Shown here: one piece after another, positions 16,060 through 25,187 of the stretch
How positions within the stretch are numbered: the stretch's first letter is position 1
How the letters are laid out: each line of letters starts with the position of its first letter
The notes under the pieces: generated by a model
Told to the model about the DNA's origin: nothing
Database searches by the model: none
Seen by the model: the letters and a program-made list of their open reading frames with translations, nothing else
Translations under genes and position numbers: made by a program
Source of the DNA: Rhodobacter sp.
GTDB taxonomy: Bacteria; Pseudomonadota; Alphaproteobacteria; Rhodobacterales; Rhodobacteraceae
Direction: 5' to 3'
DNA length: 64,000 nt
Assembly: GCA_020637515.1 (NCBI GenBank)
Contig: JACKKG010000001.1
Span: 310,001-374,000 of the forward strand

Positions 16060-17952
16060 ATGAGTTACGCCGACGTTTACCGCCGCTCGATCGACAACCC
16101 CGACAGCTTCTGGCTGGACCAGGCGCAGGCCATCGACTGGGACACCCCGCCGACCCGGGCCCTGTTCGCCGAAAACGCCCCCATCTACGAATGGTTCAAG
16201 GACGCCGAGGTCAACACCTGCTGGAATGCCGTGGACCGCCATGTCGCCCAAGGGCGCGGCAACCAGACCGCCATCATCTACGACAGCCCCGTCACCCATG
16301 TGCGGCAGGAAATCACCTATGCCGAACTGCTCGAACGGGTGAGCAGCCTGGCCGGCGCGCTAAAGGCCCAGGGCATCGAAAAGGGTGACCGGGTCATCAT
16401 CTACATGCCGATGATCCCCCAGGCGCTGGAGGCGATGCTGGCCTGCGCGCGGCTGGGCGCGATCCATTCCGTGGTGTTCGGCGGCTTTGCGGCGCGCGAA
16501 CTGGCGACCCGCATCGACGACGCCACGCCAAAGGCGATCATCGCAGCGAGTTGCGGCATCGAACCGGGCCGCGTGGTGCATTACAAGCCTCTGCTCGACG
16601 GCGCGATCGACATGGCCAGCCACAAACCCGATTTCTGCGTGATCTATCAGCGCGAACAGGAGGTGGCCCATCTGACCCAGGGGCGCGATCTGGACTGGCA
16701 CGAATTCCAGTTCGGGGTCGAACCGGCCGCCTGCGTTCCGGTGCGCGGCGATCACCCGGCCTATATCCTGTATACCAGCGGCACCACCGGCCAGCCCAAG
16801 GGCGTGATGCGCGCGACGGGCGGCCACCTGGTCGCGCTGGCCTGGACGATGAAGAACCTCTACAACGTCAACCCCGGCGAGGTCTTCTGGTCGGCCTCGG
16901 ACGTGGGCTGGGTCGTGGGGCACAGTTATATCGTCTATGGCCCGCTGATCCACGGCGCCACGACCATCGTGTTCGAGGGCAAACCCGTGGGCACGCCCGA
17001 TGCGGGCACCTTCTGGCGGGTGATCGACCAGAACAAGGTGGTCAGCTTCTTCACCGCGCCCACCGCCTTTCGCGCCATCAAGCGCGAGGACCCCAAGGGC
17101 GAATTCCTGAAGAAATACGACACCTCGAGCCTGCGCGCACTGTTCCTGGCGGGGGAACGTGCGGACCCCGACACGGTGAACTGGGCCGCCGCGAAACTGG
17201 GCGTGCCGGTGATCGACCACTGGTGGCAGACCGAAACCGGCTGGGCGATCTGCGGCAACCCGCAAGGGCTGGAGCCGCTGCCCGTCAAGGTCGGCAGCCC
17301 CTCGGTGCCGATGCCGGGCTATGACGTGCGCGTGCTGGACGAGGGCGGCCACCCGCTCGCGCCGGGCACCCTGGGCGCCATTGCCATCAAGCTGCCCCTT
17401 CCCCCCGGCACCCTGCCGAACCTGTGGAACGCCGAGGCGCGCTTTCGCAAGTCCTATCTCGACCATTTCCCCGGCTATTACGAGACGGGCGACGCCGGCT
17501 ATATCGACGCGGACGGCTATGTTTACATCATGGCCCGCACCGACGATGTCATCAACGTCGCCGGGCACCGGCTGTCCACCGGCGCGATGGAAGAGGTCCT
17601 GGCCAGTCACCCCGATGTCGGTGAATGCGCGGTGATCGGCGTGGCGGACGATCTGAAGGGGCAGGTGCCGCTGGGCTTTCTGTGCCTGAACAAGGGCACC
17701 AACCGGCCCCACGACGAGGTCGTGCGCGAAAGCGTGAACCTTGTGCGCGACCGGATCGGCCCGGTCGCGGCGTTCAAGCTGGCCGTGGTGGTGGATCGCC
17801 TGCCCAAGACGCGCTCGGGCAAGATCCTGCGCGCCACGATGGCCAAGATCGCCGATGGCGAAGAATTCAAGATGCCCGCCACGATCGACGACCCGGCGAT
17901 TCTGGACGAGATCGCCGTTGCGCTGAAAACCCTGGGATACGCCGGCGGCTGA
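16060..17952 (+). CDS. prpE: Propionyl-CoA synthetase
   Basis: 630 aa. It converts propionate, ATP and CoA to propionyl-CoA and AMP. The N-terminal ACAS region (MSYADVYRRSIDNPDSFWLDQA) is typical of PrpE rather than Acs; AMP-binding loop YILYTSGTTGQPKGV, WWQTETGWAI, and the C-terminal acetylatable Lys in PKTRSGKILR are present. A strong GGAGGAGGG precedes the ATG. The upstream TTTGCAAA motifs suggest control by a short-chain acyl-CoA regulator. Propionyl-CoA would pass to carboxylase and the B12-dependent mutase; an adenosyltransferase gene lies at 21 kb. Confidence 0.95.
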   Translation: MSYADVYRRSIDNPDSFWLDQAQAIDWDTPPTRALFAENAPIYEWFKDAEVNTCWNAVDRHVAQGRGNQTAIIYDSPVTHVRQEITYAELLERVSSLAGALKAQGIEKGDRVIIYMPMIPQALEAMLACARLGAIHSVVFGGFAARELATRIDDATPKAIIAASCGIEPGRVVHYKPLLDGAIDMASHKPDFCVIYQREQEVAHLTQGRDLDWHEFQFGVEPAACVPVRGDHPAYILYTSGTTGQPKGVMRATGGHLVALAWTMKNLYNVNPGEVFWSASDVGWVVGHSYIVYGPLIHGATTIVFEGKPVGTPDAGTFWRVIDQNKVVSFFTAPTAFRAIKREDPKGEFLKKYDTSSLRALFLAGERADPDTVNWAAAKLGVPVIDHWWQTETGWAICGNPQGLEPLPVKVGSPSVPMPGYDVRVLDEGGHPLAPGTLGAIAIKLPLPPGTLPNLWNAEARFRKSYLDHFPGYYETGDAGYIDADGYVYIMARTDDVINVAGHRLSTGAMEEVLASHPDVGECAVIGVADDLKGQVPLGFLCLNKGTNRPHDEVVRESVNLVRDRIGPVAAFKLAVVVDRLPKTRSGKILRATMAKIADGEEFKMPATIDDPAILDEIAVALKTLGYAGG

Positions 17953-17983
17953 CCCAGGGTCGAACCCGCGACATTGCAAAGGT

Positions 17984-18014
17984 AACGCCCCGTCACGCAA
18001 GTGTTCGGGGCGTT
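17984..18014 (+). terminator. Hairpin terminator after prpE
   Basis: Nine-base-pair perfect stem AACGCCCCG / CGGGGCGTT with a 13-base loop, 32 bp past the stop; only a short T-pair follows. Confidence 0.55.
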
Positions 18015-18108
18015 CGCATGTGAAAACCGGGATTCATCCCTTGATTGTGCCACGGTTCCGCCGCAATCTCGTGCAAGGGTAGTTAATGGTGTGATTCCAA
18101 ACAAACAT

Positions 18109-18489
18109 ATGGATGATTGGTTCGAAATGGATCCCGGCAGACGGACCCCTCCCGCCATCGACAAGGCGGTTCTGGAACGTCTGTTCGCCATGGGGGATTC
18201 GTCGTTGCGCCGGGCGCTGTGCGCGCAGTTGCGCGCCGACTTTCAACGACTGCATCAGGCGGTTCTGGGACCGGACGGCGCCGCCGTCGGGCGTGCCGCG
18301 CACGAGTTGAAGGGGCTTGCGGCGACGGTCGGGGCCGGGCGGCTCACCGATCTGGCGCGGGCGCTGGATGCGCGCGCGGAAAACCTGGGCGCCGCGGCAC
18401 GCGCTGCGATCGTCACCCCCGTCCTGCATGAGATCGAGGCCGTGCTTGCCTGTCTCGATTCCGCCGCCGGGGAACCCCCTGCGGCATGA
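18109..18489 (+). CDS. Histidine phosphotransfer (Hpt) protein
   Basis: 126 aa, a single Hpt domain. The phospho-accepting His is His65 in AAHELKGLAATVGAGRL; flanking helices are amphipathic. Its TGA overlaps the ATG of the sigma-54 response regulator (ATGA), so the two proteins are made together and His65 most likely passes phosphate to Asp58 of that regulator. This is the LuxU-LuxO arrangement in reverse gene order. No sensor kinase is adjacent. The start is uncertain: ATG 18109 has a poor ribosome site; GTG 18091 and ATG 18127 are alternatives. Confidence 0.8.
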   Translation: MDDWFEMDPGRRTPPAIDKAVLERLFAMGDSSLRRALCAQLRADFQRLHQAVLGPDGAAVGRAAHELKGLAATVGAGRLTDLARALDARAENLGAAARAAIVTPVLHEIEAVLACLDSAAGEPPAA

Positions 18490-19889
18490 CCAAGCCACTG
18501 ACATCGGACACGATCCTGCTGATCGAGGACACGCCCTCGTTGCAGATGATCTACAAGGCCGCGTTGAACCGCGCCGGGTTCACCGTGGAAACCTGCGGCA
18601 CCGCGGCCGAGGGGACGGCCGCCTTTCAGCGGCTGAAAACCTCGATCGTGCTGCTGGACCTGATGCTGCCGGACCGCGCCGGGCTGGATGTCATGCAGGA
18701 CCTGCTGGTGGCCGAGCCCCGCACCTGCGTCATCGTCATCACCGCCAACGGTTCGATCAACAAGGCCGTTGAAATGATGCGCGCCGGGGCGCATGAATTC
18801 CTGGTCAAGCCGTTCGACGACCAGCGCCTGATCGCCGCGGTCGAGAACGCCCGCAAGGCGCTGCGCCATCGCCCGCAGCCGCTTCACGCGCCGCGTGGCG
18901 AAGCCCCCGCGCGGCAGGTCCTGCCCCCGTTCATCGGCCATTCCGAACCGATGCAGGCGGTCTATGAAAAGATCCGCTCGGTCGCGCGGTCGATGGCAAC
19001 GGTCTTTGTTACCGGCGAAAGCGGCACCGGAAAGGAACTCTGCGCCGAGGCGGTGCACCAGGCCTCGGCCCGCGCGAGCGGCCCGTTCGTGGCGCTGAAC
19101 TGCGGCGCGATCCCCGTGGACCTGCTGGAATCCGAGGTGTTCGGCCACCTGCGCGGGTCCTTCACCGGCGCGATCTCGGACAAGCTGGGCGCGGCGGCGG
19201 CGGCGGACGGCGGCACGCTTTTCCTGGACGAGATCTGCGAAATGGATCTCAACCTGCAAACCAAGCTGCTCAGGTTCCTGCAAACCTCGACCATCACGCC
19301 GGTCGGGGCGACGCGCCCGCGCAAGGTGAACGTGCGGATCATCTGCGCCACCAACCGCGACCCGGCCGAGGAGGTCCGCCGCGGCCGGTTCCGCGAGGAC
19401 CTGTATTACCGCCTGCATGTGGTTCCGATCCACCTGCCCCCGCTGCGCGACCGCGGCGACGACGTGAACGAGATCGCCGACGCGCTGATCTCGCAAATGG
19501 GGCGCGAGGAAAACCATGACTTCCAGGGCCTGTCGCCGCGCGTGCGCGAGTTGTTCCGCGCCCTGCCCTGGCCCGGAAACGTGCGGCAGCTCATCAACGT
19601 GCTGCGCAATGTCGTGGTGCTGAACGACGGCCCCCACGTCACGCCCGAGATGCTGCCGCCCGATCTGCTGGCGATCCGTGCCGCCCCCGCCCCCGCGGCC
19701 GGGGAACGCAGCGGGCTGTCGCTGGGGGACCTGGCCGGCCGCACGCTGGCGCAGATCGAGCGCATCGTCATCGAGGATGCGCTGGCCCGCCACGGCGATT
19801 CCGTGCCCAAGGCGGCGCGGGAACTGGACGTCTCGGCCTCGACCCTCTATCGCAAACGCGAAGCCTGGGCCAAAGCCGACGAGGGATGA
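18486..19889 (+). CDS. Sigma-54-dependent response regulator (NtrC/LuxO family)
   Basis: 467 aa. Receiver domain 1-125 with phospho-acceptor Asp58 (VLLDLMLPD) and Lys108; AAA+ domain 150-385 with Walker A GESGTGKE (177-184), a sigma-54 contact loop written GSFTGA (224-229) instead of the usual GAFTGA, Walker B GTLFLDEI and the arginine-finger region; Fis-type HTH at the C-terminus (KAARELDVSASTLYRKR). It activates sigma-54 promoters after phosphorylation, presumably through the overlapping Hpt protein. The targets are unknown; no -24/-12 promoter was evident nearby. The SDR gene downstream overlaps its stop (ATGA). Confidence 0.93.
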   Translation: MTKPLTSDTILLIEDTPSLQMIYKAALNRAGFTVETCGTAAEGTAAFQRLKTSIVLLDLMLPDRAGLDVMQDLLVAEPRTCVIVITANGSINKAVEMMRAGAHEFLVKPFDDQRLIAAVENARKALRHRPQPLHAPRGEAPARQVLPPFIGHSEPMQAVYEKIRSVARSMATVFVTGESGTGKELCAEAVHQASARASGPFVALNCGAIPVDLLESEVFGHLRGSFTGAISDKLGAAAAADGGTLFLDEICEMDLNLQTKLLRFLQTSTITPVGATRPRKVNVRIICATNRDPAEEVRRGRFREDLYYRLHVVPIHLPPLRDRGDDVNEIADALISQMGREENHDFQGLSPRVRELFRALPWPGNVRQLINVLRNVVVLNDGPHVTPEMLPPDLLAIRAAPAPAAGERSGLSLGDLAGRTLAQIERIVIEDALARHGDSVPKAARELDVSASTLYRKREAWAKADEG

Positions 19890-20725
19890 TGTCCGACACG
19901 CGCCGTTCGCTGCTCATCACCGGGTGTTCCTCGGGGATCGGGTATCACTGTGCCCATGCCATGCGCGCGCGCGGCTGGCGGGTCTTTGCCTCGTGCCGTC
20001 AGCAGGCCGATTGCGACCGCCTGACCGCCGAGGGGTTCGAGGCCCCGCGCATCGACTACGCCGACGAGGCCAGCATCGCCGCCGGGATCGACGCCGTGCT
20101 TCAGGCGACCGGCGGTCGGCTGGACGCGCTGTTCAACAACGGCGCCCACGCCTGCCCCGGCGCGGTCGAGGATCTGCCGACCGGCGCCCTGCGCGAGATC
20201 TTGCAGGTCAACGTGCTGGGCTGGCACGAACTGACCCGCCGCGTCATCCCGGTGATGCGTGCGCAGGGCCATGGCCGGATCGTGCAGAACTCCAGCGTCC
20301 TGGGCTACACCCCCTACCGCTGGCGCGGCGCCTACGGCACGTCGAAATTCGCGATCGAGGGGCTCAGCCGCATCCTGCAACTGGAACTGTCGGACACGCC
20401 GATCAAGGTGGTTCTGATCCAGCCTGGTCCCGTCGCGTCGAAAATCCGCGTCAATTCGATCCCGCATTTCGAACGCTGGGTGGATTGGCGCAACAGCCCG
20501 CGCCGCGCGCAGTATGAGGGCAGCCTGTTGCAGCGGCTTTATCAGGGCGGACCCAAAGACCGCTGGGAACTGGGCCCCGAGTCCGTCGCCCGGGTGCTGG
20601 TCAAGGCGATCGAATCCGCGAACCCGCGCCCGCGCTACACCGTGACCGTGCCGGCGGCGCTGATGGCCTGGGCTGTCCGCCTGCTGCCCGAGCGCACGCT
20701 TCTGGCAATTCTGTCGCGGCAATGA
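19886..20725 (+). CDS. Short-chain dehydrogenase/reductase
   Basis: 279 aa Rossmann-fold SDR. Cofactor motif TGCSSGIGYH, the NNGAH segment in place of NNAG, catalytic Ser in NSSVLGY, and Tyr/Lys in YGTSKFAIEG. The C-terminal extension (about 70 residues, ending in a hydrophobic LMAWAVRLLPERTLLAIL) is like SDRs that act on lipophilic substrates at membranes. Substrate unknown. It is translationally coupled to the upstream response regulator, an unusual neighbour that may simply be a shared transcript. Confidence 0.85.
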   Translation: MMSDTRRSLLITGCSSGIGYHCAHAMRARGWRVFASCRQQADCDRLTAEGFEAPRIDYADEASIAAGIDAVLQATGGRLDALFNNGAHACPGAVEDLPTGALREILQVNVLGWHELTRRVIPVMRAQGHGRIVQNSSVLGYTPYRWRGAYGTSKFAIEGLSRILQLELSDTPIKVVLIQPGPVASKIRVNSIPHFERWVDWRNSPRRAQYEGSLLQRLYQGGPKDRWELGPESVARVLVKAIESANPRPRYTVTVPAALMAWAVRLLPERTLLAILSRQ

Positions 20726-20799
20726 GGGGGCGCGACGAACTTGCCACTGGCTTTCTGACACCGGGGCGTTAAGTCAGGGGCAACCAAACGGAGGGCGCC

Positions 20800-21006
20800 A
20801 TGCTACTCAACGATCCGCTGTTCATCCTCGCTGCCGTCCTGTCGCTGGTGGTGCTGGGCATCCTGTTGTTCGGCGTCGGCAGCTTTGCCCGGGGGGGCGA
20901 ATTCAACCGGCGCAACGCCAACAAGATCATGCGCTGGCGGCTGGGCGCGCAGTTCGTGGCGGTGGTCGTCATCGTCGCCTTTGCCTATCTGCGGCACAGG
21001 GGCTGA
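20800..21006 (+). CDS. Twin-transmembrane small protein (HIG1-like)
   Basis: 68 aa with two hydrophobic helices (about 5-27 and 45-63) joined by a loop rich in Gly/Arg/Asn (GSFARGGEFNRRNANKIMRWR). The loop and size match the HIG_1_N family; bacterial members may associate with respiratory complexes as their mitochondrial relatives do. GGAGGG precedes the ATG. It sits eight bases upstream of the adenosyltransferase gene and is probably co-transcribed with it and with etfBA. Confidence 0.75.
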   Translation: MLLNDPLFILAAVLSLVVLGILLFGVGSFARGGEFNRRNANKIMRWRLGAQFVAVVVIVAFAYLRHRG

Positions 21007-21014
21007 TCGGTCCG

Positions 21015-21587
21015 ATGGTCGTTCTGAACAAGATCTACACCCGCACCGGCGACAAGGGCGAAACCGCGCTGGGCAACGGCAACCGCGTGCCCAAGGACGC
21101 GCCGCGCGTCGAAGCCTACGGCACCGTGGACGAGACCAACGCGACTGTCGGCCTGGCGCGACAGCACAGCACCGGCGACATGGACGCCGCGCTGGCCCGC
21201 ATCCAGAACGACCTGTTCGACGTGGGCGCGGACCTCTGCCGCCCCGATCTGGCCGCCGATGCCGCCGCCGACTATCCCCCCCTGCGCATGACCGATGCCC
21301 AGGTGGACCGGCTCGAAGCCGAAATCGACGCGATGAACGCCGCACTGGCGCCGCTGCGCAGCTTCGTGCTGCCCGGCGGCACGCCCCTGGCCGCGTCGTT
21401 GCACCTGTGCCGCACCGTCTCGCGCCGGGCCGAGCGTATGGCCGTGGCTCTGGCCCGCGAGGGCGACGTGACCCCCGCCGCGGTGCGCTACCTCAATCGC
21501 CTGTCGGACTGGTTCTTCGTTGCCAGCCGCGTCGCCAACGACAATGGCGCCGGCGATGTGCTGTGGGTGCCGGGCGCCAATCGTTGA
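21015..21587 (+). CDS. pduO: ATP:cob(I)alamin adenosyltransferase (PduO type)
   Basis: 190 aa. It adenosylates cob(I)alamin to coenzyme B12, needed by methylmalonyl-CoA and ethylmalonyl-CoA mutases. The PduO ATP-binding N-terminus KIYTRTGDKGETALGNG, EAYGTVDETNATVGLAR and the C-terminal RYLNRLSDWFFVASR are diagnostic. A mutase needing this cofactor would complete propionate use started by PrpE; the mutase genes are outside the window. Spacing suggests one transcript from the HIG1-like gene through etfBA. Confidence 0.93.
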   Translation: MVVLNKIYTRTGDKGETALGNGNRVPKDAPRVEAYGTVDETNATVGLARQHSTGDMDAALARIQNDLFDVGADLCRPDLAADAAADYPPLRMTDAQVDRLEAEIDAMNAALAPLRSFVLPGGTPLAASLHLCRTVSRRAERMAVALAREGDVTPAAVRYLNRLSDWFFVASRVANDNGAGDVLWVPGANR

Positions 21588-21735
21588 CGCTAACGCGGTC
21601 CCGACGCGGCGTCCGCATGGCGCTGAGTGTCGTTTTTCCCCTGTTTTCCGCGCCGCAGAGACGCTAGGAAACGGGTCAGCATCCAATCCGCCCTGGGGTC
21701 CGCCCGAGGGCCGCGAGCAAGGGAGAATGTCGCCG

Positions 21736-22497
21736 ATGAAAGTTCTGGTGCCCGTGAAGCGGGTGATCGACTACAACGTGAAGGTCCGCGTGAAGGCGGA
21801 CGGGTCGGGTGTGGACCTGGCGAACGTGAAGATGTCGATGAACCCGTTCGACGAGATTGCGGTCGAGGAAGCCATCCGGCTGAAGGAAAAAGGCGTCGCG
21901 ACCGAGGTCGTGGCGGTGTCGATCGGCGTGAAGCAGGCGCAGGAGACGCTGCGCACGGCGCTGGCGATGGGCGCGGACCGGGCGATCCTGATCGTGGCCG
22001 CCGACGACGTGCACCAGGACATCGAGCCGCTGGCGGTGGCGAAGCTGCTGGCCGCCGTGGTCAAAGAGGAACAGCCGGGTCTGGTTCTGGCCGGCAAGCA
22101 GGCCATTGATAATGACATGAACGCCACCGGCCAGATGCTGGCGGCGCTTCTGGGCTGGTCGCAGGGCACCTTTGCGTCCGAGCTGGAGATCGCCGGCGAC
22201 AAGGCGAAGGTCACGCGCGAGGTGGACGGCGGTCTGCAGACGATCGAGGTGGCGATGCCCGCGATCATCACCGTGGACCTGCGCCTGAACGAGCCGCGCT
22301 ATGCCTCGCTGCCCAACATCATGAAAGCCAAGAAGAAGCCCTTGGATGAAAAGACGCCCGCCGACTACGGCGTCGATGTCACGCCGCGGCTGAGCGTGGT
22401 CAAGACCTCGGAGCCTGCCGCGCGCAAGGCCGGGGTGAAGGTCGGTTCGGTGGACGAACTGATCGCGAAACTGAAAGACGAAGCGGGGGTGATCTGA
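21736..22497 (+). CDS. etfB: Electron transfer flavoprotein subunit beta
   Basis: 253 aa. With EtfA it carries electrons from acyl-CoA dehydrogenases to ETF:ubiquinone oxidoreductase. Features: MKVLVPVKRVIDYNVKVRV N-terminus, the AMP-binding GKQAIDNDMNATGQMLAALL signature, and VDLRLNEPRYASLPNIMKAKKK. Start at the second ATG (21736), placed eleven bases after GGGA; MSPMKV from 21727 would put the ribosome site too close. The stop shares a base with the etfA ATG (TGATG). Confidence 0.96.
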   Translation: MKVLVPVKRVIDYNVKVRVKADGSGVDLANVKMSMNPFDEIAVEEAIRLKEKGVATEVVAVSIGVKQAQETLRTALAMGADRAILIVAADDVHQDIEPLAVAKLLAAVVKEEQPGLVLAGKQAIDNDMNATGQMLAALLGWSQGTFASELEIAGDKAKVTREVDGGLQTIEVAMPAIITVDLRLNEPRYASLPNIMKAKKKPLDEKTPADYGVDVTPRLSVVKTSEPAARKAGVKVGSVDELIAKLKDEAGVI

Positions 22498-23423
22498 TGG
22501 CCGTTCTTCTGCTGGGTGAAGTGACCGACGGCGCGCTGTCGCGCGACGCCACCGCCAAGGCCGTGACGGCCGCCCGCAAACTGGGTGACGTGACCGTGCT
22601 GTGCGCCGGGGCCTCGGCCGCGGCCGCGGGTGCGGACGCGGCGACCATCGCCGGTGTGGCAAAGGTTCTGGTGGCCGAGGACGCGACGCTGGGTCACCGG
22701 CTTGCGGAACCGACCGCGGCGCTGATCGTCGCGCTGGCGGGCGGCTATTCGCACATCGTCGCGCCCGCGACGACGGACGCCAAGAACGTGCTGCCGCGCG
22801 TCGCCGCGCTCCTGGATGTGATGGTGCTGTCGGATGTCTCGGGCATCGTCGATGCCGACACGTTCGAGCGCCCGATCTATGCCGGCAACGCGATCCAGAC
22901 GGTGAAATCGTCGGACGGCGTGAAGGTCCTGACGGTCCGCACCTCGACCTTCGAGGCCGCGGGCGAGCAGGCGGCAGCGGCGATCGAGAGCGTCCCGGCG
23001 GCGGCGAACCCCGGCCTGTCGTCCTGGATCGAGGACAAGGTCGCGGCCTCGGACCGGCCGGAACTGACCTCGGCCAAGATCGTGGTCTCGGGCGGTCGCG
23101 GCGTCGGCTCTGAGGAGAATTTCCGCATCATCGAGGCGCTGGCGGACAAGCTGGGCGCGGCGGTGGGCGCCTCGCGCGCGGCGGTGGACAGTGGCTTTGC
23201 GCCGAACGACTGGCAGGTCGGCCAGACCGGCAAGGTCGTGGCGCCGCAGCTTTACGTTGCGGTCGGCATCTCGGGCGCGATCCAGCACCTGGCGGGGATG
23301 AAGGACTCGAAGGTCATCGTGGCGATCAACAAGGACGAGGAAGCGCCGATCTTCCAGGTCGCCGATTATGGCCTGGTGGGCGATCTGTTCACCGTGGTCC
23401 CGGAACTGACCGGCAAGCTGTAA
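22497..23423 (+). CDS. etfA: Electron transfer flavoprotein subunit alpha
   Basis: 308 aa. FAD-binding subunit of ETF. The C-terminal FAD signature LYVAVGISGAIQHLAGMKDSKVIVAINKDEEAPIFQVADYGLVGDL is intact (YVAVGISGAIQHLAGM), and the IVVSGGRGVGSEENF segment precedes it. Translation is coupled to etfB. A terminator follows at 23466. Confidence 0.97.
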   Translation: MAVLLLGEVTDGALSRDATAKAVTAARKLGDVTVLCAGASAAAAGADAATIAGVAKVLVAEDATLGHRLAEPTAALIVALAGGYSHIVAPATTDAKNVLPRVAALLDVMVLSDVSGIVDADTFERPIYAGNAIQTVKSSDGVKVLTVRTSTFEAAGEQAAAAIESVPAAANPGLSSWIEDKVAASDRPELTSAKIVVSGGRGVGSEENFRIIEALADKLGAAVGASRAAVDSGFAPNDWQVGQTGKVVAPQLYVAVGISGAIQHLAGMKDSKVIVAINKDEEAPIFQVADYGLVGDLFTVVPELTGKL

Positions 23424-23465
23424 AACCCCGCGGACGGGCAGAATCGCCCATCCGGCACGAACCTG

Positions 23466-23495
23466 ACGGCCCGCCCCATGGCGGGCCGTTGCCGT
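23466..23495 (+). terminator. Terminator after etfA
   Basis: Ten-base-pair perfect stem ACGGCCCGCC / GGCGGGCCGT around CCAT, followed by TGCCGTTT. It separates etfA from the convergent DUF6473-like gene, whose stop is at 23497. Confidence 0.7.
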
Positions 23496-23496
23496 T

Positions 23497-24060
23497 TCAC
23501 GGGCGGCGACCGCCCAGACGGAATCGCAGGGCCTCGGCCGCCGCGATCCGGTCCTCGGGGTTGACCGCCAGGCGGCGGCGCCCCTCGCCCGGGATCGGCG
23601 GCCGGGGCAGCCAACCCGGGGACGGCAGGTCGATCAACACGCCCTTGACCGGCAATCGTTCCAGCAGCAGCCGCATCCGCGTCACCCACAGCGCGGCCAG
23701 AACCTTGCGCACTTCGGCAAAGCGGTCGGGGCAGGTTCCGGCCAGCGTCCCGAGCGCATGGCCGGTAAAGGCGATGGCGGCAAAATCCACATCGGGAAAC
23801 AGCGCCTTCAGCGCCGGACGCGCGGCGACGAATCGGTCGTTGCGGCGCGGGTGCACCGAATAGAACGGATTCGACAGATTCCCCAGCGGCGGCAACACCA
23901 GAACAAAGCCGCGCGCCTCTTCCGCGCGTTGCGCCAGCTCGGGGTCCCCGAGGTGCATGTCAACCCCCTCGACCTGCGCGGACGGCACCAATAGCCGGTC
24001 CAGCACCCGGCCCGTAACCGCCGGCGTCAAACGCGCGCTGCTGCGCGGGCCGATCAGCAT
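23497..24060 (-). CDS. DUF6473-family-like protein, short form
   Basis: 187 aa from the chosen start (MLIGPRSSARLTPAVT). The motif LVLPPLGNLSNPFYSVHPRRNDRFVAARPALKALFPDVDF is characteristic of DUF6473 proteins of Rhodobacteraceae (NLSNxFYxVHPRRNDRF). Family members I recall are about 270 aa and carry an N-terminal domain that is absent here, so this looks like a shortened paralogue. Function unknown. Start uncertain: the frame runs to 24156, but that extension is Arg/His-rich without a ribosome site. It interrupts the usual etfBA-hbd order on the opposite strand. Confidence 0.6.
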   Translation of the reverse strand: MLIGPRSSARLTPAVTGRVLDRLLVPSAQVEGVDMHLGDPELAQRAEEARGFVLVLPPLGNLSNPFYSVHPRRNDRFVAARPALKALFPDVDFAAIAFTGHALGTLAGTCPDRFAEVRKVLAALWVTRMRLLLERLPVKGVLIDLPSPGWLPRPPIPGEGRRRLAVNPEDRIAAAEALRFRLGGRRP

Positions 24061-24311
24061 CAGCGCCCTGTGCCGGATCGGCGCGTGACAAGGCACGCCT
24101 CTGTGCACGGACGGACCCAAACGTCCGCCGGCGTGGTCATGCAGACATTGTTGCATGGCACCCTTCCCAAATTTTCACCCGGCACCATTGTTGCGCCAAA
24201 AACTTACAATCCTCTTACCAGCCGCCCCAGGACCGAGGGGGACTTGCGCCGCCCGCTGCCGGGCGCATAAGGTCGCCTGAGCGAGCAGGCGGGCAGACGA
24301 TAGGGACAGGC

Positions 24312-25187
24312 ATGGACATCAAGGTTGTGGGCATCGTGGGTGCGGGGCAGATGGGCAACGGCATCGCCCATGTCTTTGCCCTGGCGGGGTTCGAGGTCAT
24401 TCTGAACGACATCTCGGACGAGGCCCTGTCCAAGGCGTTGGCTCTGATCGACCGGAACCTGGACCGCCAGCTTCAGCGCGGAAAGCTCAGCGCCGAGGCC
24501 AAGGATGCGGCGATGGCGCGCATCCGCACCACGACCCGGCTGGCCGATGTCGGTCCGACCGATCTGGTGATCGAGGCCGCGACCGAACGCGAGATGGTCA
24601 AGCAAGCGATCTTCGAGGATCTGCTGCCGCATCTGAAGCCGACAACGATCCTGACCTCGAACACCTCGTCCATTTCGATCACGCGGCTGGCCAGCCGCAC
24701 CGACCGGCCCGAACGCTTCATGGGGTTCCATTTCATGAACCCCGTTCCGGTGATGCAACTGGTCGAACTGATCCGTGGCATCGCCACCAACGAAGAGACC
24801 TACCGAACCCTGCTGGCGGTGGTCGAAAAGCTGGGCAAGACGGCCGCCTCGGCCGAGGACTTTCCAGCCTTTATCGTCAACCGGATCCTGATGCCGATGA
24901 TCAATGAGGCCGTCTATACCCTCTACGAGGGGGTCGGCAGCGTCAGATCCATCGACGAATCGCTGAAACTGGGCGCGAACCACCCCATGGGCCCGCTGGA
25001 ACTGGCCGATTTCATCGGCCTGGACACCTGCCTGGCCATCATGAACGTGTTGCACGACGGGCTGGCGGATACGAAATACCGCCCCTGCCCGCTGCTGACC
25101 AAATATGTCGAGGCCGGCTGGCTGGGTCGCAAGACCAAGCGCGGTTTCTATGACTATCGGGGCGAGACACCCGTTCCCACCCGGTAA
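24312..25187 (+). CDS. hbd: 3-hydroxybutyryl-CoA dehydrogenase
   Basis: 291 aa. It oxidises 3-hydroxyacyl-CoA (typically 3-hydroxybutyryl-CoA) with NAD(P). Rossmann motif GIVGAGQMGNGIAHVFALAG, catalytic His in GFHFMNPVPVMQLVE, and the C-terminal dimer domain with NHPMGPLELADFIGLD and KTKRGFYDY. Co-localisation with etfBA is typical for acyl-CoA oxidation in Rhodobacterales. Its stop codon abuts the stop of the convergent ABC exporter with no gap. Confidence 0.95.
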   Translation: MDIKVVGIVGAGQMGNGIAHVFALAGFEVILNDISDEALSKALALIDRNLDRQLQRGKLSAEAKDAAMARIRTTTRLADVGPTDLVIEAATEREMVKQAIFEDLLPHLKPTTILTSNTSSISITRLASRTDRPERFMGFHFMNPVPVMQLVELIRGIATNEETYRTLLAVVEKLGKTAASAEDFPAFIVNRILMPMINEAVYTLYEGVGSVRSIDESLKLGANHPMGPLELADFIGLDTCLAIMNVLHDGLADTKYRPCPLLTKYVEAGWLGRKTKRGFYDYRGETPVPTR

